A stretch of 46,403 bases of DNA, taken from NCBI GenBank assembly GCA_016927935.1, contig JAFGLS010000131.1:1-46403 (forward strand), in the 5' to 3' direction. The notes under the pieces are model-generated. The model saw only the letters and a program-made list of their open reading frames with translations. It was not told the DNA's origin and ran no database searches. Position numbers and translations under genes: made by a program. Numbering within the stretch: position 1 is the first letter of the stretch; the number at the start of each line of letters is the position of its first letter. Below are positions 8,380-16,559 of this stretch, in pieces. This DNA is from Syntrophaceae bacterium. GTDB taxonomy: Bacteria > Desulfobacterota > Syntrophia > Syntrophales > Smithellaceae.

Positions 8380-10680
8380 ATGGATTTGTTTAGAGAAAGA
8401 AATCTTGCTTTTAATATATATTTTCTGATTTCTGTAATGATCTTATCTTTCGCTTCCGCGGTCTTTGCCGTGGAGACTGAAGAAATCGATAAAAACAGTG
8501 ACAAAGCTATCTCAAAAAAATTCGATGCTGGTAATAACAATCCTGTAATTATTGAAGCCGATAGCCTGGAGTACGACAGTGTTCAGAATGTTTATTACGC
8601 TAAAGGTAAGGTAAAAATATTTTATACCAGAGCGGCTCTTTTTGCTGATGAAGCGGAATTAGATAAAAAGAACAATGTAGCGAAGGCCCAGGGCAATGCC
8701 TTTTTAAAAATGGGTGAAGATAACCTGCGCGGCGAAAAAATTTTATACAATATAGAAAATGAAACCGGCACAGCTTATAAAGCGAACGCTTTTTACGCAA
8801 GAAATAATTTTCACGTAAGAGGCAATAAAATTGAAAAGACAGGGGTAAACACTTATTTCATCGAGCAACCTGCTGCCACAACATGCGACGGTGATAATCC
8901 TGACTGGCAACTAACCGGGAGAGATATGAAGGTGACAATTGAGGGATATGGTTCAATGAGAAATGCCTGTTTTCGCATAAAAGGAGTTCCTTTTCTCTAT
9001 TCTCCATATATTATTTTTCCGGCGAAGACGAAACGTCAGACAGGTCTTTTGTTTCCCCATATGGCTTACTCCAAACATAAAGATGGCTTTGATATAGAGC
9101 TTCCTTTATTCTGGACTATTTCAAATCAGATGGACGCGACTTTTTATCAGCGTTACCTAGAGAAAAGAGGATTTAAAGAAGGCGCAGAATTCAGATATTA
9201 CATTGGTAATAAGTCAGTAGGAACTTTTTATGGCGATTTTATAGAGGATACAAAGCATGTTACAGAAAAAACTGATAAGGCAACAAGCCGCAACTGGCAG
9301 GAAATACACAAGCGCTGGTCATATTATCTTAATCATCAGACAAATTTTGATTCGCAATTTTATTTAAGAACAGATATCATAAAAGTATCCGATAAGTGGT
9401 ATTTCAGAGACTTTTCATCTCATAATTATTATCTTGATAATTACTCCAAGACTGAGGAGAATGATTTTAAGAATATTTCCTTCAAAGGCGATAAGTCTCT
9501 TCATTATCTTGAGTCAACCGCTCGTCTTTACAAAGGCTGGTCAAATTATAATGTAACGGGCTTGGTAAACTACACGGAAGATTTTACGGCAGTCAATAAT
9601 GATCAAATTTTGCAAAGATATCCCAAAATATTTTTGACGGGAATTAAACAGCCGTTTTTGAATACACCTTTATATTACGAACTTACGGGAGAATACGATT
9701 ATTTATACCGGGAGGAAGGGGATAAGGGACATTTTGTTGATTTATCACCGTCTATTTCCATGCCTTTGAATATTTACAATTATATTAAAATAACTCCACA
9801 ATTTACTTTCAAAGAGACGTTCTGGAACGGTGATGATAATGAAACCGGTTCCAGAAAAAGAAACAAAAATAAAGATAAAGACAAAACAGGTGACAGAACT
9901 CTTTACAATGCATCAGTTTCTCTAGGCAGTCAGCTTTCCCGCATATTCGATTTGAATATGGATAGTTGGGAAAAATTAAGGCATGAGATAAAACCGGAAA
10001 TAATTTATTCCTATGTTCCTCATGTGTCATCGGATAGTGTGCCTGATTATTATTTGCCGGTGTCGTCCCCGTTTATAAAGCCTGTCCCTGCTCTGTCAGG
10101 CGACGCTTTAATGGAACAAAACGCAGTCGCGTGGATGCTTACCAATACCTTTACGGTCAGAGTTAAAGATGATGCCGGCACGTATAGCTATCTGGAATTT
10201 TTCCGGCTTAAATTATTTCAGGCCTATGACATACATGAAGCACATAGAGATGTGGAGAAAAATGATCCGGAGAGAAAGCCATTTTCCGATATAGGAATAG
10301 AATTTGATTTTAATCCTCATAAATATGTTTCTTTGAGAATGCGGGACAAATATAATTTTTATGACGGTTGGAAACAAAACAGTTATGATTTGCATATCAG
10401 GGATTGGCGAGGCGATTCATTGTCAATTGGATACCGTAATGTTGAGGATTATATTGAAGAAATCAATTTGGGACTAAAAGCGGCAATTACTGGAAATATA
10501 TACAGCACATTTGTTTGGAAACGTAATTTACTTAATTCCCGGAAAATAGAAAATTCGGTGGGACTTGTTTATCACAGACAATGCTGGGGGATAGGTTTCG
10601 ATTATACGGAGACCGATGATGACACAAGGTTTTTGTTTAAGGTATCACTGACCGGTTTCAACAAATTAGGAGTTCAGTAA
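8380..10680 (+). CDS. lptD: LPS-assembly protein LptD
   Basis: Outer-membrane beta-barrel that inserts lipopolysaccharide into the outer leaflet, so the organism has a diderm, LPS-bearing envelope. A signal peptide is visible (hydrophobic residues 11-30, ending SAVFA). The OstA/LptA-like periplasmic domain follows (about 45-160, with VIIEADSLEYDS and AKGKVKI). The barrel region then begins near PFLYSPYIIFPAKTKRQTG, a hallmark of LptD, and runs to the C-terminus with alternating aromatic strands. Its 766 residues fit the family. It stands alone, 247 bases after folC. The start codon has little visible ribosome-binding sequence, but no other start lies in frame upstream. Confidence 0.93.
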   Translation: MDLFRERNLAFNIYFLISVMILSFASAVFAVETEEIDKNSDKAISKKFDAGNNNPVIIEADSLEYDSVQNVYYAKGKVKIFYTRAALFADEAELDKKNNVAKAQGNAFLKMGEDNLRGEKILYNIENETGTAYKANAFYARNNFHVRGNKIEKTGVNTYFIEQPAATTCDGDNPDWQLTGRDMKVTIEGYGSMRNACFRIKGVPFLYSPYIIFPAKTKRQTGLLFPHMAYSKHKDGFDIELPLFWTISNQMDATFYQRYLEKRGFKEGAEFRYYIGNKSVGTFYGDFIEDTKHVTEKTDKATSRNWQEIHKRWSYYLNHQTNFDSQFYLRTDIIKVSDKWYFRDFSSHNYYLDNYSKTEENDFKNISFKGDKSLHYLESTARLYKGWSNYNVTGLVNYTEDFTAVNNDQILQRYPKIFLTGIKQPFLNTPLYYELTGEYDYLYREEGDKGHFVDLSPSISMPLNIYNYIKITPQFTFKETFWNGDDNETGSRKRNKNKDKDKTGDRTLYNASVSLGSQLSRIFDLNMDSWEKLRHEIKPEIIYSYVPHVSSDSVPDYYLPVSSPFIKPVPALSGDALMEQNAVAWMLTNTFTVRVKDDAGTYSYLEFFRLKLFQAYDIHEAHRDVEKNDPERKPFSDIGIEFDFNPHKYVSLRMRDKYNFYDGWKQNSYDLHIRDWRGDSLSIGYRNVEDYIEEINLGLKAAITGNIYSTFVWKRNLLNSRKIENSVGLVYHRQCWGIGFDYTETDDDTRFLFKVSLTGFNKLGVQ

Positions 10681-10718
10681 ATAATTGAAATAATAATTAT
10701 ATTTTTGGTGGCATTGCT

Positions 10719-10746
10719 TTGAAAAAAGTAATTTTTTGTGTAAAAT
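10719..10746 (+). promoter_or_regulatory. Predicted sigma-70 promoter for the kinase/NtrC-like pair
   Basis: TTGAAA (10719-10724) and TAAAAT (10741-10746) are separated by 16 bases; each matches the consensus at five of six positions. It lies 31 bases upstream of the histidine kinase start codon. I looked for a sigma-54 site here and did not find the required GG/GC spacing. Confidence 0.45.
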
Positions 10747-10776
10747 TTCTGTAAAAATTATTCTTCAAAGAAAAAT

Positions 10777-12303
10777 ATGGATACATTTATCTTGGCGGCA
10801 ACAAGTTTTATCATTCCCGCTTCACTCGTAATCACCCGCAAGAGAGATAAATTGCAGGAAGCTTTCGCCGGTCTCTGTGCGGCTGTCTTTGCTGTCCAGG
10901 CGGCGATTTTTCTACGCAATATATTTGCCTTCGAATTCTTATTTAAAATTGAATATTTAGGCCTTTTGGCTATCGCGCCGATCGCCCTTTATTTTTTCCG
11001 CTTGTTGACGAGAAAAAAATCCTACCTCTCCGGCGGAGCGGTAGCTGTTTTTATTTTAATAAGTCTGGGCGGATCTTTTTTTCTTTTTACGCCGTTGTCT
11101 AAGATGAAATATTTCAGGCCGATTATACTGCTTTACATGATTTATGCTTTGACTATGTGTTATTTTGCCCTGATGTGGCATGTAAAAAAGATGCTGCCGG
11201 GCATGGAAAAGAGACGCTTGGGTTATCTTCTTTATGCCTGTCCTGTGGCTTTGATTTTGAGCAACATTGACTTATTGAATTACTGGGGATTGAACCTGCC
11301 GGTGATGAACGGCATTGTCCTGTCCATTTTGCTTTATCTTATATTACTGATTATCGCCTATCCGCAGATTAATGAGTTGCATGATTTCCTTGCGCGGGCG
11401 CTGGTTATTTTCATTTGCAGCGTTGCCGGAGCGGTTATTTTTTATTTCGCCGCGTTGTTTTTCAGCAGCAACATACCTTCTTTTGCCGGGGTTCTGATGG
11501 CTTCTTTTTTAATTGTCATCTCACTGACGCCGATGAAAATAGTTCTGAAAAATATTTTCAGCAACTTTTATCCCGAAAGCAAAGATGTTTTTACTTCACT
11601 TTATGAATTTGACGAAAAACTGGAAAGGGAGAAGGCGGTGATGCTGGAAGAAATGGCACCGGTATTTGCCCATGAAATCCGCAATCCGTTGGGGTCGATC
11701 AAGGGAGCTGCGCAGTATCTACAATCGGAGGCGGTGACGGATGAACAAAAGGAACTTCTGAACGTCATTGTGGATGGAACAAACCGGCTCGATGCCGTTG
11801 TCAGCCGGTTTCTTGATTATGCGCACCCGTACGAACTCAATCTAGAATCTCAAAACATCAACACGATTATTCGTAAGACAATTTCCATCATTTCCGCGAA
11901 TATACTCGCGGAAAAAATTACAGTAGTACAAGAACTGGAGGAAAATCTTCCCGAGGCACAGGTGGATGAACAACAGATTATACAAGTGTTGTTAAACATA
12001 GCTCTCAACGCAGTTGAATCAATGCCTCAGGGCGGGACTTTGGCCTTTTGCACAGCAGGCGGGAAAGACAGTGATGATGGATACATTAACGTGATAATCC
12101 GTGATACGGGCAAAGGGATAAGCAGGGAAGAGATAAAAAATATTTTTAAACCTTTTTATACAACCAAGGAAAAGGGAGTCGGTCTGGGATTGGCCATTTG
12201 CCAAAAAATAATCAAGGAGCACGGCGGCAGCATCAGCGTGAAATCTGTTCCTGTCCAGGGCACCGTGTTTATCATTAAGATTAGAACAGCCGTTCAGAAT
12301 TGA
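10777..12303 (+). CDS. Multi-pass membrane sensor histidine kinase (NtrB/ZraS-like output)
   Basis: The N-terminal half (residues 1 to about 265) is hydrophobic, with roughly eight membrane segments and no obvious periplasmic sensor, resembling membrane-embedded sensor modules. The cytoplasmic part holds the HisKA helix with phospho-acceptor His299 in FAHEIRNPLGSIKGAA, then an HATPase_c domain with NIALNAVESMPQGG, DTGKGIS and GVGLGLAICQKI. The HEIRNPL form is typical of kinases that pair with NtrC-type activators, and such a regulator starts 48 bases downstream. The signal it senses cannot be deduced. An identifiable promoter lies just upstream. Confidence 0.88.
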   Translation: MDTFILAATSFIIPASLVITRKRDKLQEAFAGLCAAVFAVQAAIFLRNIFAFEFLFKIEYLGLLAIAPIALYFFRLLTRKKSYLSGGAVAVFILISLGGSFFLFTPLSKMKYFRPIILLYMIYALTMCYFALMWHVKKMLPGMEKRRLGYLLYACPVALILSNIDLLNYWGLNLPVMNGIVLSILLYLILLIIAYPQINELHDFLARALVIFICSVAGAVIFYFAALFFSSNIPSFAGVLMASFLIVISLTPMKIVLKNIFSNFYPESKDVFTSLYEFDEKLEREKAVMLEEMAPVFAHEIRNPLGSIKGAAQYLQSEAVTDEQKELLNVIVDGTNRLDAVVSRFLDYAHPYELNLESQNINTIIRKTISIISANILAEKITVVQELEENLPEAQVDEQQIIQVLLNIALNAVESMPQGGTLAFCTAGGKDSDDGYINVIIRDTGKGISREEIKNIFKPFYTTKEKGVGLGLAICQKIIKEHGGSISVKSVPVQGTVFIIKIRTAVQN

Positions 12304-12351
12304 GAGGCATTGAGGCTTGATTAAAATTCAAAAGCATAATAGTTACCAATC

Positions 12352-13716
12352 ATGAACAAAATTTTAATAGTTGATGACGAATCGGATATGCGGCTGGTGT
12401 TGTCCGCCATGCTGAAGAAAGAAGGCTTTGATGTCGCTTCCGCATCCAATGGGCGGGAAGCTTTGCAGATATTAAAATCTAGCAAAGTCTCGGTAGTTGT
12501 CACCGACCTGAAAATGTCGGACATTGACGGTATGGAACTGCTAAACCATGTTTCTGTTCAGTATCCGGAAATACCTGTAATTATGATTACTGCACATGGT
12601 ACTGTCGCCACTGCCGTTGAAGCCATGAAAAAAGGTGCCCTGGACTATATCACCAAACCTTTCGATCAGGATGAATTCAAAAGCGTGATTTTCAAGGCGA
12701 TGAGAACAAGCAACCTGAAGAAAGACGAATTTTTCCTGCCGCCGGAAGAAATAGAGCACGCCGGCATTATCGGTACGAGCAAGAGTACTCTGGATATATT
12801 TGATGCCATTAAAAGAGTGGCTCCCACGACAACAACAGTAATGATTACCGGGGAAACCGGCACCGGCAAGGAACTGGTGGCCGATGCGATTCATAACAAT
12901 TCCCCGCGTAAGAATAATCCGCTTATCAAGCTAAATTGCGCCGCCATTGCCGCAACACTGATGGAAAGCGAGCTTTTTGGTTATGAAAAAGGTGCCTTCA
13001 CGGGAGCAATCGTTACCAAACCGGGAAAATTCGAGCTGGCACACACCGGAACATTATTTCTCGACGAGGTGGCGGAAATTCCTCAAGACATGCAGGTAAA
13101 ACTTCTGCGTGTAATTCAGGAACAGCAATTTGAGCGCGTGGGCGGCTTAAGGACTATCAAGGTAGATGTGCGCATTATTGCAGCCACGAATCAGAATCTT
13201 TTGCAGCAGGTGAAGGTGGGAAATTTTCGCGAAGATTTATACTATCGCCTTAATGTTTTTCCTGTCGATATTCCACCGTTAAGAAAAAGAAAAGAAGACA
13301 TTCTGCCTTTGATTGATTACTTCCTGAACAAGTTTAATAAAAAACTGGGACTTTCCGTTGGTATGGAAAATGAAGTAAAGGAAATGCTTCCGCTTTATGA
13401 ATGGCCGGGCAATATCCGAGAACTGGAAAATCTCATAGAGAGGATGATGCTTTTATCGAAAAATAATCTGATTACTTCGTGTGAAATTCCTGCAGAATTC
13501 AAAGAAGCTTTAAATAAAGTTACCGACACTTTAGCGGACAGTGATAAAAAACCGTTCAAAGAGTATGTCCGTGGTCAAGTAGAGAATGTTGAGAAGCAGA
13601 TGATTGTCAAATGTCTTGAAGAGTCCGGTGGTAATATTACTCGGGCAGCTAAAAAAATGGGTCTCAGTCGCAAGGGTTTACAGTTAAAAATGATCAAATA
13701 TAATCTGCGCAAATAA
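12352..13716 (+). CDS. Sigma-54-dependent response regulator, NtrC family
   Basis: Transcriptional activator of sigma-54 promoters, presumably phosphorylated by the kinase encoded just upstream. The receiver domain (about 1-120) has the phospho-acceptor Asp52 in VVVTDLKMSDIDG and the acidic pair near the start (VDDESD). The AAA+ domain (about 140-380) has Walker A GETGTGKE, the sigma-54 contact loop GAFTGA, Walker B LFLDEVAEI and the arginine-finger region. A Fis-type DNA-binding helix-turn-helix closes the protein (GGNITRAAKKMGLSRKGLQ). It is full length at 454 residues. Its targets are unknown. Confidence 0.94.
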   Translation: MNKILIVDDESDMRLVLSAMLKKEGFDVASASNGREALQILKSSKVSVVVTDLKMSDIDGMELLNHVSVQYPEIPVIMITAHGTVATAVEAMKKGALDYITKPFDQDEFKSVIFKAMRTSNLKKDEFFLPPEEIEHAGIIGTSKSTLDIFDAIKRVAPTTTTVMITGETGTGKELVADAIHNNSPRKNNPLIKLNCAAIAATLMESELFGYEKGAFTGAIVTKPGKFELAHTGTLFLDEVAEIPQDMQVKLLRVIQEQQFERVGGLRTIKVDVRIIAATNQNLLQQVKVGNFREDLYYRLNVFPVDIPPLRKRKEDILPLIDYFLNKFNKKLGLSVGMENEVKEMLPLYEWPGNIRELENLIERMMLLSKNNLITSCEIPAEFKEALNKVTDTLADSDKKPFKEYVRGQVENVEKQMIVKCLEESGGNITRAAKKMGLSRKGLQLKMIKYNLRK

Positions 13717-13765
13717 TCAAAATAAAAAAATAGTTCTTTCAAAAATATTATAGGAGGACAAAAGG

Positions 13766-13993
13766 ATGAATTTCAAGATGGGGATAATTGCGATTCTCAT
13801 TTTTTTTGCTCTGATTTTTGTAGCTCAGAATATTGATGTGGTTACCGTAAAATTTTTGTTGTGGGAACTTTCGATGTCGCGAGCGATACTTCTTTTTTTC
13901 TCTTTGCTGATAGGATTTATTATAGGCTGGCTTCTGCACAGCTATCTGGCTTATCGAAAAGACAGGAATGAATTCCAAAATCCAAATTATTAG
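13766..13993 (+). CDS. LapA-domain (DUF1049) small membrane protein
   Basis: A 75-residue protein with two membrane segments (about 5-20 and 37-60) joined by the short VVTVKFLLWELSMSRAIL link. This is the pattern of the lipopolysaccharide-assembly protein A (LapA/DUF1049) family: a first helix ending AQN, a short beta-like segment, then a helix ending in WLLHSYLAYRK. It has a strong ribosome site (AGGAGG, about 8 bases before the ATG). It sits 49 bases after the response regulator. In enterobacteria LapA takes part in LPS regulation; that role here is only an extrapolation. Confidence 0.78.
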   Translation: MNFKMGIIAILIFFALIFVAQNIDVVTVKFLLWELSMSRAILLFFSLLIGFIIGWLLHSYLAYRKDRNEFQNPNY

Positions 13994-14060
13994 GCAGGCA
14001 TTTAAACTTTAAAATAAATAAAATAATTATTTTTTTTCAAACATTCTTTTGTTGTTTGAA

Positions 14061-14900
14061 TCAGTTTCTCAATCCTTTATAAATATAAAGAACAGCTTTA
14101 ACATAGGCGTCACTGTGATTGTAAGCATATACAGCGCTGTATCTGGCTCCCTGATTACCGATATTACTTTTTGATAATCCATTCTTATGAAGATAATTTT
14201 CTATGCTGAAAATTGTATCTTCGATGGAAAAGGGATCGATATCATCATTGATTCCGTTCTCGTCAACAAAGAAAGAAAGCAAAGAAGATGGAATAAATTG
14301 TCCCCAGCCAATTGCGCCGGCGTATGAACCCTTGAGCCATGGTGATTGATCAGTCTTTCGTGAAAATTTGTAAAGAGAAGTTAATTCGCGAACAGAAAAA
14401 CTTTTCCGATTGGTGAAAATGAATTGTGATACTAAAGAATTAAAAACGTAAAATTTCCCGCGATAGCGGCGGTCAGCATAATTTGTTTCTATGCCGATGA
14501 TGGCGGCAATTAATTCTTTGTGAATTCCATGCTTTGCCTCGGCACGTTTTAAAACGTCCGTGTAATCTTCGACAAATGCCTTGCCTTTTTTGATTTTAGC
14601 ATCAACACCCACTAAGGCAAAGTACCATGCAAGATTATGTTTTTTATCAAGATCTGTCTGCTTTTCCGCTGATTTCTGAAAATATTGACCTATGTTGAAA
14701 TGAAGGCGAAAAGAAAAATCATTAATCTGATCATCAAACCATTTATCGGGGACTCCATTACTTGCCAAACGCTGTTTTAATTCCTTCATTCTAACATTAA
14801 TAACTGAATCCGGAATTTTCTTGACCTTTATCATCTCAGGCGCACAGCCCAGAAAAATAAAGACAATCAAAAATGTAATTAGCGAATATTTGAATTTCAT
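14061..14900 (-). CDS. MltB-like lytic murein transglycosylase (lipoprotein)
   Basis: Cleaves peptidoglycan glycan strands from the periplasmic face of a membrane. The signal peptide ends in a lipobox (FLGC, Cys19), so it is probably a lipoprotein. The SLT_2/MltB domain shows the catalytic glutamate (Glu138 in IIGIETNYADRRYRG), the YAGAIGWGQFIPSS motif and a C-terminal VYAYNHSDAYVKAVL segment typical of this family. At 279 residues it is shorter than E. coli MltB and lacks an extra C-terminal peptidoglycan-binding domain. It is a single reverse-strand gene, convergent with the LapA-like gene. Confidence 0.9.
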   Translation of the reverse strand: MKFKYSLITFLIVFIFLGCAPEMIKVKKIPDSVINVRMKELKQRLASNGVPDKWFDDQINDFSFRLHFNIGQYFQKSAEKQTDLDKKHNLAWYFALVGVDAKIKKGKAFVEDYTDVLKRAEAKHGIHKELIAAIIGIETNYADRRYRGKFYVFNSLVSQFIFTNRKSFSVRELTSLYKFSRKTDQSPWLKGSYAGAIGWGQFIPSSLLSFFVDENGINDDIDPFSIEDTIFSIENYLHKNGLSKSNIGNQGARYSAVYAYNHSDAYVKAVLYIYKGLRN

Positions 14901-15023
14901 ATTGTATTATTCATAGATAAGAATGATTTTAAAGTTTCTTGTAAAAGACTTCACTTTAATTTATTTACTAAACAATAACTGCTGTTGTCAATTATTTTTG
15001 AAATTGATTTTTCACAACCTTTT

Positions 15024-15068
15024 GCAGATATGTATCTGCTTGTAATCAGGATAATGTTAATATAAAAT
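15024..15068 (+). promoter_or_regulatory. Predicted promoter with overlapping palindrome, upstream of the QueG-like gene
   Basis: TTGTAA (15040-15045) and TAAAAT (15063-15068) are 17 bases apart. Directly before the -35 box is a near-continuous palindrome, GCAGATA-TG-TATCTGC (15024-15039), in a position suited to an operator. The gene starts 113 bases downstream. The promoter call rests on consensus matches only. Confidence 0.3.
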
Positions 15069-15180
15069 TCCTCAGTCAAGATTATTATATTGGGATAAGG
15101 TGATTTATTTAAAAGTCAACAAAACATGGCAGGTATAAAAAATATCTGAAACTAAAAAGTGAAAAAAAGAAAAGGAAGTT

Positions 15181-16080
15181 ATGCTAACAAAAAAAGAAAT
15201 TATCACGGAAGCAAAACGTCTCAAATTTGCTGATATTGGTTTTACCGGAGCTGAGCCTTTCGCTTCTCAAAAAGAATACCTAATGGGGCGTCAGGAAGAA
15301 TATGGCTGGGCAGAGGCAATAGGACTTGGCCTGCTGTCAGGAACTGAGCCACAAAATATTTTAACCGGTGCCAAATCAATAATCGTTGTTCTGGAATCTT
15401 ATTTTGAAGAATCTTTTCCTCTGCAGATGGAGCGCCACTTCGGCCGTTGCTATCTTGATGATGACCGAGTGACCAAAGACAAACTGGCACTTAAAATTAA
15501 GGCTCTGCGGAAGTTTTTGCGGGAAAATGGTGTTGATTCCAAAGTTCCGTTTAATTTACCGCACCGTTTATCTGCCGCCCGTGCCGGATTGGGAACTTTC
15601 GGCAAGAATTGCCTGTTTTACGCGCGGCGTGTCGCCGCAGAAAGTTCGTTTGTTTTTCCCATTGCCCTTGTTGTTAATCATGAATTTGCGGCAGATGAAC
15701 CATCTGTTTCTTATGGCTGTCCTGACTGGTGCCGCAATGCCTGCGTGGCCGCATGTCCCACCCGTGCCCTCAAAGGAGACGGGAAAATAGATCCGCGCCG
15801 CTGTATTTCTTTTTTAACGTATTATGGCGGAGGACTCACCCCGCTGGAACTTCGCGAGCCGATGGGCATGTATGTTTATGGATGCGACCGTTGTCAGAAT
15901 GTCTGTCCCCGCAATACACCATGGATGACCATGGTAAAGCCGCTAAATCCCCGTGTTGCCGCGAAAGCTGCCGATTTCGAGATCTCCAGCATGCTGCACA
16001 TGGATAAACAATACTTTCTGGAAAAATCTGGCCGCACATGTTTTACATGTCCGCTGATGACCTTTGGCGCTGGAAAATGA
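15181..16080 (+). CDS. QueG-like (epoxyqueuosine reductase family) 4Fe-4S protein, frameshifted near its 3' end
   Basis: Iron-sulfur protein of the QueG family, whose best-known member reduces epoxyqueuosine in tRNA using cobalamin and two 4Fe-4S clusters. Visible features: LPHRLSAARAGLGTFGKNCL (the AxxAGLGxxGKN motif of QueG), then two cluster motifs, CRNACVAACP with CISFLTYYG and CDRCQNVCPRN. The N-terminus is divergent from classical QueG, so the substrate may differ. A strong AAGGAAG site precedes the ATG. After LHMDKQYFLEK the reading frame turns to an unrelated tail (SGRTCFTCPL...). The expected family continuation, IWPHMFYMSADDLWRWKMNA, is in another frame, so the last 18 or so residues are probably not native. 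Confidence 0.75.
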   Translation: MLTKKEIITEAKRLKFADIGFTGAEPFASQKEYLMGRQEEYGWAEAIGLGLLSGTEPQNILTGAKSIIVVLESYFEESFPLQMERHFGRCYLDDDRVTKDKLALKIKALRKFLRENGVDSKVPFNLPHRLSAARAGLGTFGKNCLFYARRVAAESSFVFPIALVVNHEFAADEPSVSYGCPDWCRNACVAACPTRALKGDGKIDPRRCISFLTYYGGGLTPLELREPMGMYVYGCDRCQNVCPRNTPWMTMVKPLNPRVAAKAADFEISSMLHMDKQYFLEKSGRTCFTCPLMTFGAGK

Positions 16081-16292
16081 ATGCCACCCGCGCGATGGGC
16101 AATAGCCTTAATCCTATTTATGTCGCTGAACTTATCCGGGCGTTTAATGAGAATTATGATGAACGCGTCAGATGCATGATTGCTTGGGCTCTGGGACGCA
16201 TCGGTGGTGAAGAGGCGATAGTCGAACTAAAAGAATTTTCCAAAGACAGCAGAGGGTTGGTGAAGGAAGAAATTATCAACGCCCTCAAATAA
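16023..16292 (+). pseudogene. Out-of-frame C-terminal HEAT segment of the QueG-like protein
   Basis: This segment reads KIWPHMFYMSADDLWRWKMN, then a HEAT-like repeat pair (RCMIAWALGRIGGEEAIVELKEF). It is the normal C-terminal part of this QueG-like subgroup, but it is offset by one base from the upstream frame. The junction is a run of five A's at 16022-16026; six A's would join the two parts into one protein of about 370 residues. The cause could be a true deletion, an assembly or sequencing error in the homopolymer, or a -1 slippage event, which I consider less likely. An internal ATG at 16038 exists but has no ribosome site. Confidence 0.7.
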
Positions 16293-16559
16293 TTTTTACC
16301 CAACCCCCTTAATTTTAAAATACTGTCATCCGTTAGGGAGTAATAAGGGACCGGAATGCCTCAAGGTGTCCCTATTAAAGAATGTGTTTTTAATTAACAC
16401 ACAAAGGTCAAGAATATACCTACTTATCCACGGTTTTTTAAAGTCGTTAGATTTGAGGATTATTACTGGAAAGGTTCAATGTGCGGAATAGTGGCGGTTG
16501 AAAACTTCCACTATATTTGCGGCTTATGCTTTCTAATTTGTCGATACTAATGATATCCT
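16293..16559. other. Intergenic gap with small hairpins, no gene seen
   Basis: A 267-base gap between the QueG-like gene and the convergent HEAT-repeat gene. It contains a hairpin with arms AGGGAC and GTCCCT near 16353-16375, another with TGTGTT/AACACA arms just after it, and ATAGTGG (16488-16494) with CCACTAT (16508-16514). None has the T-run expected of an intrinsic terminator on either strand. I see no coding potential. Confidence 0.4.

Noticed and set aside
10700-10730. Sigma-54 promoter before the NtrC-type kinase/regulator pair
   Set aside because: GG and GC elements are present but only seven bases apart instead of ten; a sigma-70-like promoter fits better.
14036-14060. TTCAAACA/TGTTTGAA hairpin between the LapA-like and MltB-like genes as a terminator
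   Set aside because: The T-run lies on the wrong side of the hairpin for both strands, so it does not fit an intrinsic terminator.
16022-16028. Programmed -1 frameshift site in the QueG-like gene
   Set aside because: The sequence does not form a proper X XXY YYZ slippery heptamer; a one-base deletion or sequencing error is simpler.
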